Shown piece by piece: positions 45,423 to 54,529 of a stretch of DNA of 64,000 nucleotides. The notes under the pieces were generated by a model that had not been told where the DNA came from, made no database searches, and saw only the letters and a program-made list of their open reading frames with translations. Every line of letters begins with the position of its first letter. The first letter of the stretch is position 1. A program made the translations under genes and the position numbers. The stretch spans positions 248,001 through 312,000 of the forward strand of contig CAYYPL010000002.1 of NCBI GenBank assembly GCA_964473555.1, written 5' to 3'. The DNA is from UBA11400 sp964473555 (lineage in GTDB: Bacteria > Bacteroidota > Rhodothermia > Balneolales > HLUCCA01).

Positions 45423-45812
45423 ATGAAGGAAGAACAATTTCTTTCAGCCGCTGAAGATGGAAACATCGATGTCGTAAAAGCTTACCTGAACGACGGCTTC
45501 CCGGTTGATACAAAAGATGAACACGATCGCACAGCTCTTTTAAAAGCGGCTAAACATGAACAAACAGACGTTGTTAAACTCCTAATCGAATACGGCGCAG
45601 ACATCCACGCTGCTGATAATCGTGGTACCAATGCCATTTACTGGGCAATTATGGCAGGTAATGTCGAAATAACGGAACTATTATTGAAATCCGGAGCGGA
45701 TCTCACTCTACACGATGATCGTGGATGGACCGCTATCGATCACGCCAAATCCAAAAACAACACAGCTATTTTGAACACAATTAGCGCATTTTCGGCTCCG
45801 GCCATAACGTGA
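45423..45812 (+). CDS. Small ankyrin-repeat protein
   Basis: A 129-residue cytoplasmic protein of about three to four ankyrin repeats (TALLKAAKHEQTDVVKLLIEYGADIHAAD, then NAIYWAIMAGNVEITELLLKSGADLTLHD) and a short cap. GAGG nine bases before the ATG is a plausible ribosome site. It is similar in design to the larger ankyrin protein at 3.7 kb but lacks the acidic tail. A terminator follows directly, so it is a single-gene unit. Confidence 0.85.
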   Translation: MKEEQFLSAAEDGNIDVVKAYLNDGFPVDTKDEHDRTALLKAAKHEQTDVVKLLIEYGADIHAADNRGTNAIYWAIMAGNVEITELLLKSGADLTLHDDRGWTAIDHAKSKNNTAILNTISAFSAPAIT

Positions 45813-45840
45813 GGTCAAATTATATACAAATCGATTATCA

Positions 45841-45868
45841 GGCGGGTTCAAAAGACCCGCCTTTTTTA
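45841..45868 (+). terminator. Ankyrin gene terminator
   Basis: The stem ggcgggt/acccgcc is followed by six Ts. It overlaps the last bases of the converging methyltransferase gene. Confidence 0.85.
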
Positions 45869-46669
45869 TTTCCGGTAGAGCCGAGGTTTGCCGGAACGTC
45901 GTTTTTTGTTCGATGTCGTCTGGTTTGATGAGCTATCAGACCGACCTGCTTCAAATCCGGCTGATAAAAATAAAAACATAGCAGGCTTTTGAGTGAAGTT
46001 TTCAGGTAATTGGTTCACTTTCCATTCAGACGCAGGTTTCGATTGAATCCATTGATCTTCAATGAGTAAATTCCAACACACAGCAAGTCGTGTTTCTGGA
46101 TTAAGTTCCTGAATCAAGGCTTGCAGTAATTCGGTGTTTCTGTGTGGCGCTTCAATGAAAACCTGAGTCTGATGCTCTCTGGACGATCTGTTTTGTAGTT
46201 CCCTGATTCTCAATGATCGCTGGTCACTGTTTACAGGCAAATACCCGTTGAATGAAAACGACTGGCCATGTAATCCCGTCGCCATGACGGACAGTAAAAT
46301 GGCCGAAGGTCCTACTAACGGTATAACCTCAATGTTTCTGAGATGGCACATCCAAACTAGCTCACTTCCAGGATCTGCAACACCAGGACAACCCGCTTCA
46401 CTAAGCACCCCCACATCATTACCCTGCTCCAATACTTTGACAATATCGTTGAGTTGCACTGCCTGAACACGTTTATCCAATGGATAAAAACTTAACTTAA
46501 AATCAGGTACTGGGTGGCCAATGCGATTTAAAAAGTGAACGGCAGACGGTAGCTTCTCAACAGCAAAGTGTTCTATCCCTCGAACACGTTCCAGCACAGC
46601 AGGTGGGTGGGACAAAACTGGATCGTGATTACCTAGCAGTGAAGGAATAAGGACTAATTTTCCCTTCAT
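45866..46669 (-). CDS. RsmI-like SAM-dependent methyltransferase
   Basis: A 267-residue tetrapyrrole-methylase-fold protein of the short RsmI-like type. It has GVLSEAGCPGVADPGSELV (SAM-binding), IPLVGPSAILLSVMATGLHGQSFSFNGYLP, and FIEAPHRNTELL. RsmI methylates the 2'-OH of C1402 in 16S rRNA; this group is diverged, so the target is uncertain. Its start overlaps the upstream membrane gene by four bases (ATGA). The C-terminal tail is Lys/Arg-rich. Confidence 0.85.
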   Translation of the reverse strand: MKGKLVLIPSLLGNHDPVLSHPPAVLERVRGIEHFAVEKLPSAVHFLNRIGHPVPDFKLSFYPLDKRVQAVQLNDIVKVLEQGNDVGVLSEAGCPGVADPGSELVWMCHLRNIEVIPLVGPSAILLSVMATGLHGQSFSFNGYLPVNSDQRSLRIRELQNRSSREHQTQVFIEAPHRNTELLQALIQELNPETRLAVCWNLLIEDQWIQSKPASEWKVNQLPENFTQKPAMFLFLSAGFEAGRSDSSSNQTTSNKKRRSGKPRLYRK

Positions 46670-47178
46670 GAGATCCCCGGATCATCCGTGCGGACGAAAT
46701 TGGGTTCATCTGGATCACTCAGCTTCCTGGAAGACACCCGATAACCCCAAAGAGCTATGAGAAGGGTTACAAATACGCTTAAAGCAAGTACACCAATGTT
46801 AACAATCACCATATTCTGATGAAATCGAAAAGTAGGTGTCATCACAATGTCCTGACTGTTTGATGCTTTGTATTTGATTGGTATACGAGCACTACTTTGG
46901 ATAGGGGCTGCCAGTTGCACCGGAAGCGAGAGCCGCTCTTCAACGAGCCGACCATCCGGAGCAGTGAACTTCAAATCAACGTACCCGTTGGTTTGTGAGG
47001 CAATATGTTTGATCCTGAAATCGGTCACCTCGGCGATGATGTCTGTCCCACTATCGTAGGTGTCCTTCATACTCACCAAAACGCTGGTCTGATAACCCAT
47101 CTGATAGATCAGGTACAAAGGAAGTAGCCAAACGGCCCATTTAAGGATCTTGTACATCATATCTTTATTAAATTTCAC
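46666..47178 (-). CDS. Two-helix membrane protein of unknown function
   Basis: A 170-residue protein with an N-terminal helix (ILKWAVWLLPLYLIYQMG) and a C-terminal helix (VIVNIGVLALSVFVTLLIALWGY), joined by a ~90-residue beta-rich domain (VTDFRIKHIASQTNGYVDLKFTAPDGRLVEERL), recalling DUF3592-type proteins. The GTG start at 47178 overlaps the stop of the tiny upstream gene; an ATG seven codons in is an alternative. It belongs to a four-gene overlapping operon. Confidence 0.75.
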   Translation of the reverse strand: MKFNKDMMYKILKWAVWLLPLYLIYQMGYQTSVLVSMKDTYDSGTDIIAEVTDFRIKHIASQTNGYVDLKFTAPDGRLVEERLSLPVQLAAPIQSSARIPIKYKASNSQDIVMTPTFRFHQNMVIVNIGVLALSVFVTLLIALWGYRVSSRKLSDPDEPNFVRTDDPGIS

Positions 47179-47330
47179 TTAAACAATACATAATAAATCA
47201 CATAGAACCATCCAAAAAAGCCGTGGATAATCGCCCAGATAATGGATTCATTCGCAGTCCACGATACAAGAACCGCAATTAAGGTGCCTAATGTGATGCC
47301 GCCGCCTGCTGCTTTGGTTGAGCTTTTCAT
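47175..47330 (-). CDS. 51-residue membrane protein
   Basis: A very small ORF, ATG at 47330 and TGA at 47175-47177. It encodes MKSSTKAAGGGITLGTLIAV and continues as a hydrophobic protein with one or two short helices, rich in Trp, Ile and Tyr. Both ends overlap neighbours by a few bases: its ATG sits in the ATGA of the upstream stop, and its TGA sits in the GTGA of the next start. Such overlaps on both sides argue strongly that it is translated. It has no recognised family. Confidence 0.75.
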   Translation of the reverse strand: MKSSTKAAGGGITLGTLIAVLVSWTANESIIWAIIHGFFGWFYVIYYVLFK

Positions 47331-48538
47331 AAAGGAAGTTCTCCTGGATTCGTTTCAGGTTGAGAAGTGGAAGTCTGTCCAAGTTGCAACATGTTGAACG
47401 AACGTTCATAAAGAGCAGGATCGTACATCAGACGCATCTGATAATCCTGATTGATGAGATTACTCGACATATGCATCCAGAATCCGACTGGTAACTGGTC
47501 GAAATAGACCGTTGAGACCTGTGTACGATGGGTATAGGCCGATGTTCCAACGGCAACACCATGCGATATCGAAATTCTGTTGTCATAGATAGCATATAAC
47601 GCTGTGAAGTCACGGGCAACTTTAGTATCACGCATCGGCCAGCCAAGTTGTTTCTTGGTAATTTGCGTAGCGCGTGTGCCGAATCGTGATTCATCGAGAA
47701 TCCAGACCATAAATGCAGCCATGGATCCAGGTATTGCCTTTGGCAACACGCTGTAAGCCTGCTTTTCATCGTTAAAACTGTAGTTGATCTGATCGATTCC
47801 GGCAGCTTTTAGTAGTATTCCGGCTTCCGTGGTGTCGTCGGAGAGAAGTCGCCCTGCCAACAGGTCATATTCAGCCTCATAGCCTTCACTCGCTCCCTTT
47901 GTTGCGTAGGCAATGTGAAAAGCGGACCAAAGAGAGGGGCGTTCAATGCCGAAGAGTTCTGATGCCGATAGGGTAGCATCCAGATTGGCGGTACCGATCA
48001 GGCTGTACAGCAGGTCCGCCGAAGGCTGATGGTTTCGTAAAATGACGGCCTGCACTACCGAATCGAGCGTGAACTCTGATTCGCTAGAACTAATCTCAGC
48101 ATACAAGCGAAGCGTTTCCCTGTGTTTACTGGGTTCAAAACCCGGTACCAAAAACCTGTTGATCTGATCTTTGGTAACGATCTGTGCCGGATCCAGCTCT
48201 CCGTTTTCTACCAGTCTGGCATAAGCAGCCAGCAAAATCAAATGACCGGTTCCAGCCATGACCCTCGGTCGGTCCGACTCGAAGCCTATGGCAACTGAAT
48301 CCGGACTTATCACAGAACTGGTGTCTGATAAGGTGACCGACACCAATTCTGGATGAACCTGTATGAAATCAACAAGTCCGGAGAGGGAGAATGTTTTTTC
48401 AACCCACTCACTTCCATCTGCCAGAGCTTCCTGATTGGTGAAAACGGATCTGAATACGTTCATGTTCAGTCCAATCACTACGATATAGACCAGTCCCAGA
48501 ACGAGTGCAAAAACGGAAAGAAATTTAAATAAACGCAT
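47327..48538 (-). CDS. Serine beta-lactamase-like protein that seems to lack the catalytic SxxK
   Basis: About 403 residues from MRLFKFLSVFALVLGL; in-frame ATGs at 48568 and 48601 would lengthen it. One N-terminal transmembrane or signal anchor is present. The body follows the class A beta-lactamase pattern: ...MAGTGHLILLAAYARLVENGELDP where STxK-lpil is expected, and VVQAVILRNHQPSADLLYSLIG where SDN-AanlL is expected. The Ser and Lys of the active site are missing, so it may be a binding protein. It is the first gene of the overlapping operon. Confidence 0.7.
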   Translation of the reverse strand: MRLFKFLSVFALVLGLVYIVVIGLNMNVFRSVFTNQEALADGSEWVEKTFSLSGLVDFIQVHPELVSVTLSDTSSVISPDSVAIGFESDRPRVMAGTGHLILLAAYARLVENGELDPAQIVTKDQINRFLVPGFEPSKHRETLRLYAEISSSESEFTLDSVVQAVILRNHQPSADLLYSLIGTANLDATLSASELFGIERPSLWSAFHIAYATKGASEGYEAEYDLLAGRLLSDDTTEAGILLKAAGIDQINYSFNDEKQAYSVLPKAIPGSMAAFMVWILDESRFGTRATQITKKQLGWPMRDTKVARDFTALYAIYDNRISISHGVAVGTSAYTHRTQVSTVYFDQLPVGFWMHMSSNLINQDYQMRLMYDPALYERSFNMLQLGQTSTSQPETNPGELPL

Positions 48539-48675
48539 TAAAATGAATGTGTTTTGATGCAATTTCATCAGTACATTAATATGATTAATATACACATTCA
48601 TGCATTATGTTGCGTGAATTACTGTTCAACGGAGTCAAATGAATCGGTCACCAATCACGTCGCCAATGTAAGTCT

Positions 48676-49509
48676 ATGTTATTCAAAAGAAGCCACTTTC
48701 AATCCACCGGAAACCGAAAACTAGCTGTTTACTCTAAGGAATCGATGATTCCGGAGTCCAGAAAAGCAATTCTGGTCATTCACGGATACGCTGAGTATGT
48801 TGACCGTTACAGGTCAGTGATAGATCGATTCTCCAAAGAAGGTTACCACGTATTTGCCATCGATCACTATGGGCATGGACGCAGCGAAGGGACCAGAGGT
48901 CTGATTATGAACATGAACCATGTTCTGAATGATATTTCAGACTGGTTTGACTCACTTAAGTCTCAATACAAAGAGTTTCAGTGGTATGTGTTTGGCCATA
49001 GTATGGGAGGTGGAATTGCATTGGATCTGACTCTTCGACATCAGGATTCGGTCCAGGCACTAGTGCTCTCTGGAGCCCTGATAACACTCCCCGACACCGT
49101 TCCTGGATGGATGAAGGTGATAGGGCGATTGATCGCAAAAGTTGCGCCATCATTACCCGTTGTGCCTCTTGATCTGGATTTAATCAGCCGTGATCCGGAT
49201 GTCGTCAGAATCTACAAAGAAGATCCACTGGTTTATTCTGACAAAATAAGGGCTCGAACAGCTGTAGAACTTGAACGGTTTTCGCTTATGCTTCAATCAA
49301 AACTGCATCAGCTTACAGTTCCAGTCTGGATCGGCCATGGATCGCTGGATCGGGTTACAGATCCCGAAGGCAGTAAAATCCTTCACCAACGGGCAGCCAG
49401 CACCGATAAAACGCTCAACATGTATCACGGACTGTTTCATGAAATCCTGAATGAACCGGAAGGTCAGGTTGTAATCCATGATATGGTGTTGTGGTTATCG
49501 AAGCATTGA
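48676..49509 (+). CDS. Alpha/beta hydrolase, monoacylglycerol lipase-like
   Basis: A 277-residue hydrolase (Hydrolase_4 type). It has the oxyanion region LVIHGYAEYVDRYRSVIDRF, FAIDHYGHGRSEGTRG, the nucleophile elbow FGHSMGGGIALD, an Asp in WIGHGSLDRVTDPEGS and a His in MYHGLFHEILNEPEG. These match lysophospholipase/monoglyceride lipases. There is no signal peptide, so it acts inside the cell. The substrate is inferred from the family. Confidence 0.9.
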   Translation: MLFKRSHFQSTGNRKLAVYSKESMIPESRKAILVIHGYAEYVDRYRSVIDRFSKEGYHVFAIDHYGHGRSEGTRGLIMNMNHVLNDISDWFDSLKSQYKEFQWYVFGHSMGGGIALDLTLRHQDSVQALVLSGALITLPDTVPGWMKVIGRLIAKVAPSLPVVPLDLDLISRDPDVVRIYKEDPLVYSDKIRARTAVELERFSLMLQSKLHQLTVPVWIGHGSLDRVTDPEGSKILHQRAASTDKTLNMYHGLFHEILNEPEGQVVIHDMVLWLSKH

Positions 49510-49604
49510 TCACAACCAACAGCATTTCAAAGGCGTGTTCTATAATTTAAATCCAGTCAACATACTGGTAAACAGATTACCAAACCAACTAAAATCAATC
49601 ATAC

Positions 49605-50789
49605 ATGGAATCAATCCCTTTGATTAACGACGCCTACGGACTCATCGCCGTTCTTATTCTAATTCCTGCCACACTGTTTTTTTTGGCTGAAAAAACCTTC
49701 CTGGCCGGATTCTTCCGAAAGGTTCCATTACTTGTTTTTGCCTACTTTGTCCCCAGTTTACTCTCTTCTTTTGGGATTATTCCCGCCTCTGCTCCAATCT
49801 ACGATTCAGTGATGACCTTTGTGCTTCCAGCAAGTCTCTTGTTGCTTACGTTGGCAGTCGATATGAAAGGAATCCTGAATCTGGGTCCAAAGGCACTGAT
49901 TTTATTCTTTGCTGCAACAGCTGGGATAGTTATTGGAGGGCCCATATCCCTGTTTGTATTTCATGATTATCTGCCACCAGACATCTGGAAAGGATTTGCT
50001 GCATTGGCGGGTTCATGGACCGGTGGGGGAGTGAACTTTGTAGCCGTGGGTAAAATGGTCGAGGCCGATGAAACCATGTTGGGGATGATGGTTATCGTGG
50101 ATGTCATTGTGGCATACACCTGGACTGGGATTCTCATGTATCTGGCTGGTAGCTATCAGAAAATCGACAAAAAACTCAACGCAGATAACTCCAGTGTCGA
50201 AGAACTGAAGCACAAAGTAGAATCTTTTCAGAATCAGACTGCAAGGATTGCATCCACTTCCGATTTTATGATTCTGCTGGGTGTCGCTTTTGGACTGACC
50301 TGGATCGCCGGGCAGTTAGGAGTGTATTTACCAACCTTTGGAGGTGTCCTGAGTGCGTTTTCCTGGAAAATTATCATCATTACCCTAGCAGGTGTAACTC
50401 TATCCTTCACCAAGTTCAGAAATTATGAAGGGGCTGGAGCTTCCAAGTTAGGTACCCTGATGTTGTACATGTTGATTGGGGTTATCGGAGCTGGCGCGGA
50501 TTTTTCGAAAGTAGCTGAGTATCCCATGCTGATTGCTGCTGGCGTATTATGGATGCTGATACACGCTGTGATCGTAATTACCGTGATGAAACTGACTAAA
50601 GCTCCATTGTTTTTTATGGCAGTGGGATCGCAGGCAAATGTGGGTGCCGTCGCTTCAGCCCCGATTGTTGCTTCCGCGTTTCATCCCGCTTTGGCAACCG
50701 TTGGGGTGCTTTTGGGTGTTCTAGGGTATGTAATTGGAACCTATGCGGGAATCTTATCCGCCTGGTTGATGCGACTTATAGGAGGGTAA
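49605..50789 (+). CDS. DUF819-family membrane protein
   Basis: A 394-residue integral membrane protein with about ten to twelve helices. Features of the DUF819/YjcL-like family are the start ALIAVLILIPATLFFLAEK, VPSLLSSFGIIPAS, AALAGSWTGGGVNFVAVGK, and MAVGSQANVGAVASAPIVASAFHP. The repeated Gly/Ala-rich half-helices recall sodium-coupled carboxylate or peptide transporters, but the solute is unknown. Confidence 0.88.
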   Translation: MESIPLINDAYGLIAVLILIPATLFFLAEKTFLAGFFRKVPLLVFAYFVPSLLSSFGIIPASAPIYDSVMTFVLPASLLLLTLAVDMKGILNLGPKALILFFAATAGIVIGGPISLFVFHDYLPPDIWKGFAALAGSWTGGGVNFVAVGKMVEADETMLGMMVIVDVIVAYTWTGILMYLAGSYQKIDKKLNADNSSVEELKHKVESFQNQTARIASTSDFMILLGVAFGLTWIAGQLGVYLPTFGGVLSAFSWKIIIITLAGVTLSFTKFRNYEGAGASKLGTLMLYMLIGVIGAGADFSKVAEYPMLIAAGVLWMLIHAVIVITVMKLTKAPLFFMAVGSQANVGAVASAPIVASAFHPALATVGVLLGVLGYVIGTYAGILSAWLMRLIGG

Positions 50790-50892
50790 TGACAGCGTTA
50801 TCAGCCAATTTTACCCAATTGGAACAATAATACTTCATATGATGTTGCATGGGCAGTCTATTAAACCTCATCCCATTAACTCAGATTGATCC

Positions 50893-51612
50893 ATGAAAGA
50901 TAAAGTTGTGCTCATAGTAGGCGGATCCGGAGGAATCGGTTCTGCCACAGCTCGTCTGCTTGCCAAAGCTGGTGCAAAAATTGTGTTGGCAGCACGAAAT
51001 ACAGATAAAGCAGATGTGGTGGCCAAAGAAATTAATCATTCAGGCGGTGATGCTTTTGTCATACAGGTCGACGTTACTGATTTATCTTCGGTGTTCAATA
51101 TGGTCGATCTGGTCATTCGTGAGCTCGGGCATATCGACGTATTGATCAACGCTTTTGGCGCCCCACTAATCCAGCCCATTATGGATGTCAATCCGAAAAC
51201 CGCCAAGGAAGTGCTGGATGTGAACGTATTTGGTACCTATCTGGTCACTCAAACCGTGATGCGTTATATGATCACCCGGAAGCAGGGAACAGTGATTATG
51301 TTTCCGGGAACCATGGGTAAATACGTGATGAAAAACTCTTCCATTTACTCAGCTTCCAAGTTTGCAATATCGGGTTTTACGAAAGCTTTGATCGAAGAAA
51401 CCCGTCGAACGAATATCAAATTTACGATGATGTATCTGGGTGGGGTAGACACCCCGTTCTGGGATAGTCCTGAAATCGATATGCGCGTCCAACGCGACAA
51501 AATGCTTACCCCGGATGAAGTAGCCAAAGCGGTGTACTACGCCTGCACCCAACCAGAGGGGTCTGTACTGAACGAAATGGTTATTCAGCCGGAATCACAT
51601 CAACTGGTGTAA
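50893..51612 (+). CDS. Short-chain dehydrogenase/reductase
   Basis: A 239-residue SDR with VGGSGGIGSATARLLAKAGAKIVLAARN (NADP-type Arg), INAFGAPLI in place of NNAG, the catalytic YSASKFAISGFTKALIEE and a PG-like loop replaced by MYLGGVDTPFWD. It resembles 3-oxoacyl-ACP reductases of the SDR family but lies outside a fatty acid operon. It is a different protein from the SDR at 28 kb. Confidence 0.88.
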   Translation: MKDKVVLIVGGSGGIGSATARLLAKAGAKIVLAARNTDKADVVAKEINHSGGDAFVIQVDVTDLSSVFNMVDLVIRELGHIDVLINAFGAPLIQPIMDVNPKTAKEVLDVNVFGTYLVTQTVMRYMITRKQGTVIMFPGTMGKYVMKNSSIYSASKFAISGFTKALIEETRRTNIKFTMMYLGGVDTPFWDSPEIDMRVQRDKMLTPDEVAKAVYYACTQPEGSVLNEMVIQPESHQLV

Positions 51613-51638
51613 TTCAATTTCAATCGGAGATAAAAACG

Positions 51639-51676
51639 AAAAGAGCCGGAATCTTAAGTAGATTACCGGCTCTTTT
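51639..51676. terminator. Bidirectional terminator between SDR and lat
   Basis: The stem aaaagagccgg/ccggctctttt (11 bp) has an inner aatct/agatt pairing. A-rich and T-rich flanks allow it to serve both converging genes. Confidence 0.85.
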
Positions 51677-51701
51677 CATGTATTTCCAAATAAACAGGAA
51701 A

Positions 51702-53084
51702 TTAATCGGATTTCGGCTCAGGTTTGTCTTCCGAAACCCTAATCGCCGGGCATTTTGCTGCCGCTTCCTTGATGGATTTTTTGATAATCTCAATACCCTC
51801 ATTGATTTGATCTTTGGTGATATTCAATGGCGGCCGGAATCGAATGGTATGTGTTCCACAAGGCAATATCATTAATCCATTGTCATAGCATGCTGCTATG
51901 ACTTCGTTGCGTGCATGGGTGTTTGGAAAGTCGAATGCACACATCAAGCCTTTGCCACGAGCTCCGGTGACAAAATGGCTCGATTGTTCTATTTTTTCGA
52001 GTTCACCCAGCAGGTAAGAGCCAACACTGGCTGCGTTTTCTACCAGATTATCCTCCTCAATAATCTCCAGATACCTCTGGAAACGAACCATGTCGACCAG
52101 ATTACCACCCCAGGTAGAGTTGATTCTGGATGACTTATGAAATACGTTGGTCTCGATGTCATCGATACGAGTTCCTGCCAAAATGCCACAAACCTGAGAC
52201 TTTTTCCCAAAAGCCAGAACATCTGGTTGCACATAATGTTGATGTCCCCAGAATGTTCCGGTCAAACCAATACCGGTCTGGACTTCATCATAAATTAAGA
52301 GTGCATCATTCTCGTCTGCTAAACGGCGAAGTTCCTTATGGAAATGCAGCGTGAAGTGGTTGTCACCACCTTCGGCCTGGATCGGTTCAATGATGATCGC
52401 AGCAATATCATCTTGATGTTGCTGAAAAAACATCTCGGCCTGGGCAACGGCCAGCTTTTCGTGTTCAGCAGTGATGGCTATGTTCGCTGGGGTTAGCGGA
52501 TAAATCATCTTAGGACTTATTACCCGCGGCCAGGGAAACTTTGGAAAGTAAGCGACTTTATTCGGTTCGGTATTCGTCAAAGACATGGTGTAACCAGACC
52601 TTCCATGAAATGCTTTTTCGAAATGAAGGATCATATGTCCTTTTTCGTGACGATATCCTTTCCTGAAGTTCTTCTGTACTTTCCAGTCAAAAGCCACTTT
52701 AAGTGCATTTTCAACCGCCAGTGCACCACCCGCGACAAAAAAAGCGTACGGCATATAAGAAGGGATCCCGACCCGATCAAAGGTATCCACAAACTCAGCC
52801 ATGTGTGTGGTATAGATATCGGAATTCGACGGGTTATGCGCCGCTACGTGGGCAATTTTTTTCATGAAATCCGCATCACCCACAATTTTTGGGTGGTTCA
52901 TTCCGATTGGATTCGAAGCGAAGAACGTGAAAAAGTCGAGATACGATTTGTTGTACTTGGAATCGTAGAGGTATGGGCCATGACTCTTTTCAAGATCCAG
53001 CACGATGTCGAATCCGTCAGCGAGTATGTGTTTTTTCAGAACATCATGGACCTGGCCGGGATTCACTTGTGAATGTTTGGACAT
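51702..53084 (-). CDS. lat: L-lysine 6-transaminase
   Basis: A 460-residue class III PLP aminotransferase. It has the LAT-type start (HVLKK-like region then DGFDIVLDLEKSHGPYLYDSKYNKSYLDFFTFFASNPIGMNHP), AVENALKVAFDWK, LLIYDEVQTGIGLTGTFWGHQHY, and the PLP lysine in LAFGKKSQVCGI. Members transfer the epsilon-amino group of lysine to 2-oxoglutarate, giving aminoadipate semialdehyde/piperideine-6-carboxylate. No dehydrogenase for that product is adjacent, so the pathway (lysine breakdown or pipecolate or osmolyte synthesis) is open. Confidence 0.92.
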   Translation of the reverse strand: MSKHSQVNPGQVHDVLKKHILADGFDIVLDLEKSHGPYLYDSKYNKSYLDFFTFFASNPIGMNHPKIVGDADFMKKIAHVAAHNPSNSDIYTTHMAEFVDTFDRVGIPSYMPYAFFVAGGALAVENALKVAFDWKVQKNFRKGYRHEKGHMILHFEKAFHGRSGYTMSLTNTEPNKVAYFPKFPWPRVISPKMIYPLTPANIAITAEHEKLAVAQAEMFFQQHQDDIAAIIIEPIQAEGGDNHFTLHFHKELRRLADENDALLIYDEVQTGIGLTGTFWGHQHYVQPDVLAFGKKSQVCGILAGTRIDDIETNVFHKSSRINSTWGGNLVDMVRFQRYLEIIEEDNLVENAASVGSYLLGELEKIEQSSHFVTGARGKGLMCAFDFPNTHARNEVIAACYDNGLMILPCGTHTIRFRPPLNITKDQINEGIEIIKKSIKEAAAKCPAIRVSEDKPEPKSD

Positions 53085-53225
53085 ATAATATCAGACTTGG
53101 GGTTCAACAGTGACGTAGTATTGCGGCGATCGCCGCTATGATTCAATCCCCGAAACTTACCACTTAAGTATGTCATAGACAACCCCAACAACAGGTAATA
53201 TTATTCCCTGGCACTTCGAAAATCC

Positions 53226-53255
53226 TTGACATTCAAGCTATTTTGTGAGTATATT
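53226..53255 (+). promoter_or_regulatory. Promoter of tRNA-fMet
   Basis: TTGACA (53226-53231) and TATATT (53250-53255) are separated by 18 bp. Transcription would start about 5-6 bases before the tRNA, as usual for tRNA genes. Confidence 0.75.
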
Positions 53256-53267
53256 ACACATCTACAT

Positions 53268-53340
<73 letters not shown>

Positions 53341-53350
53341 CAATACATGA

Positions 53351-53388
53351 AGGCTAACTCATTTATAAATAGTGGGTTAGTCTTTTTT
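53351..53388 (+). terminator. Element-supplied terminator behind tRNA-fMet
   Basis: The stem ggctaactca/tgggttagtc is followed by TTTTTTGTTTTT, starting ten bases after the att core. It belongs to the element side and so replaces the tRNA's former downstream signal. Confidence 0.75.
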
Positions 53389-53399
53389 GTTTTTATCAA

Positions 53400-53418
53400 G
53401 GTGAAACAATAGTGAAAC
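53400..53418 (+). promoter_or_regulatory. Putative integrase arm site, left
   Basis: GGTGAAACAATAGTGAAAC contains two direct GTGAAAC words 11 bp apart, about one helical turn. The same 19 bases with one change occur at 62188-62206, near the right end. Confidence 0.55.
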
Positions 53419-53505
53419 TAAGTCTTTAAAAAGTCTATTGACTACCCGTACCCCCCAGTGTGATTTAGGTAAACTTGTTTTAGTGCCTTTCGTTGGTTGT
53501 GTGTC

Positions 53506-53745
53506 TGCCGAAAAAATAAAAAGGCTTTTTCGTGAGCGCTTATAAAAGGGGTGGAAGCAATGTTTATGACGGCATAGAAAAAGGCATCTTTGTTCGTCGC
53601 CTTATAGAAAAGGGTTTATGACGGCATAGAAAAAGGCTCGAATCGATGTTCATTTCCGCATACAAAAAGGCTTTGAACCGAATTTCGTGACCGAATACAA
53701 AAAGGCTAAAATCGATGTTTTTCGCCTCTTGTAAAAAAGCTGGTT
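53506..53745. repeat. Degenerate ~34-bp tandem repeat array, left part
   Basis: About eight units with core AAAAAGGCT after a TATA/CATA-like word. Cores begin near 53517, 53544, 53578, 53608, 53630, 53664, 53699 and 53733; four of the steps are 34 or 35 bp. Between cores the words ATCGATGTT and TTTCCGC/TGACGGC recur. Units are too varied for a CRISPR. The period is not a multiple of three, so it is not a protein repeat. Confidence 0.7.
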
Positions 53746-53866
53746 TATTTTACAGAGTTATTTATCTAAATCTCTTGCTTATTCTCATTGTTTTAATTAA
53801 TCTTTAACGTGCGTGAATTTTTTTATACGCCCCGTCACAACATAAAATTCAATCTGAGAGGTTCTA

Positions 53867-54478
53867 ATGATTTATACCAAATTAAACGTAATTAAGTTTT
53901 TTAGTCTAATAACTACTCTACTGATTTTTGGGTCACTTGAATCTGTGGCACAAGTTAAACTAAGTAGTTATAATTATAGCAACACTGAAATATCAGCTTT
54001 ATATCAAGTTGAGGGTAAAGACAAGTATGATTTATGGTTATACTTAGATGATGGTTCAAACTTCATACGGTTTTCTCTTAAGGACTTACCTAAAGCAAAT
54101 AAATTCTTTTCTGACTCGTACACAAAATTTCAAGAATGGGCTAAGATAGCTGAGGAAAATGAAGTTAAAGATATTCGCCGTGAAATAGCTAAAGCGAAAA
54201 TCGGAAATCTTTTAGGGTTTCGTTATGGGAGTATGCATTTTTCTTTTGGTTCTGTGAATGTAATTGCAACTATGCGAATCTTTGAAGATGGAACACCCTA
54301 TTGTATGTTTGTATTCCCTTCTCAAGAATCATCCAACAATAGATACATTAAAAGCGATACTATAATTCTAATGTTCGGTTTAGAAGATGATTTTGGTTCT
54401 TTTCTAAAACATTTTGATCAAGAGTATTCAAGAAAAGTTGTTGATGAGTACAATGCCAAAGGTGATATTTTCCATTAA
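53867..54478 (+). CDS. Secreted protein of unknown function (element cargo)
   Basis: A 203-residue protein with an N-terminal signal sequence (KFFSLITTLLIFGSLESVAQ). The mature part is mixed alpha/beta, with FSLKDLPKANKFFSDSYTKFQEWAKIAEENEVKD, a basic helix and a strand-rich end. No family is recognised. A GAGAGG ribosome site precedes the ATG. It is the only forward-strand gene of the element and is flanked on both sides by the 34-bp repeats, suggesting a separately acquired cassette. Composition is strongly AT-rich. Confidence 0.75.
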   Translation: MIYTKLNVIKFFSLITTLLIFGSLESVAQVKLSSYNYSNTEISALYQVEGKDKYDLWLYLDDGSNFIRFSLKDLPKANKFFSDSYTKFQEWAKIAEENEVKDIRREIAKAKIGNLLGFRYGSMHFSFGSVNVIATMRIFEDGTPYCMFVFPSQESSNNRYIKSDTIILMFGLEDDFGSFLKHFDQEYSRKVVDEYNAKGDIFH

Positions 54479-54529
54479 GATTTTAATGGGCTTTTAATGC
54501 ATACTATATTGAAATAAGCTTTTTTAAAT

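Noticed and set aside
47327..48538. Active beta-lactamase (resistance gene)
   Set aside because: The SxxK motif is absent at the expected position and the rest of the operon has no resistance context.
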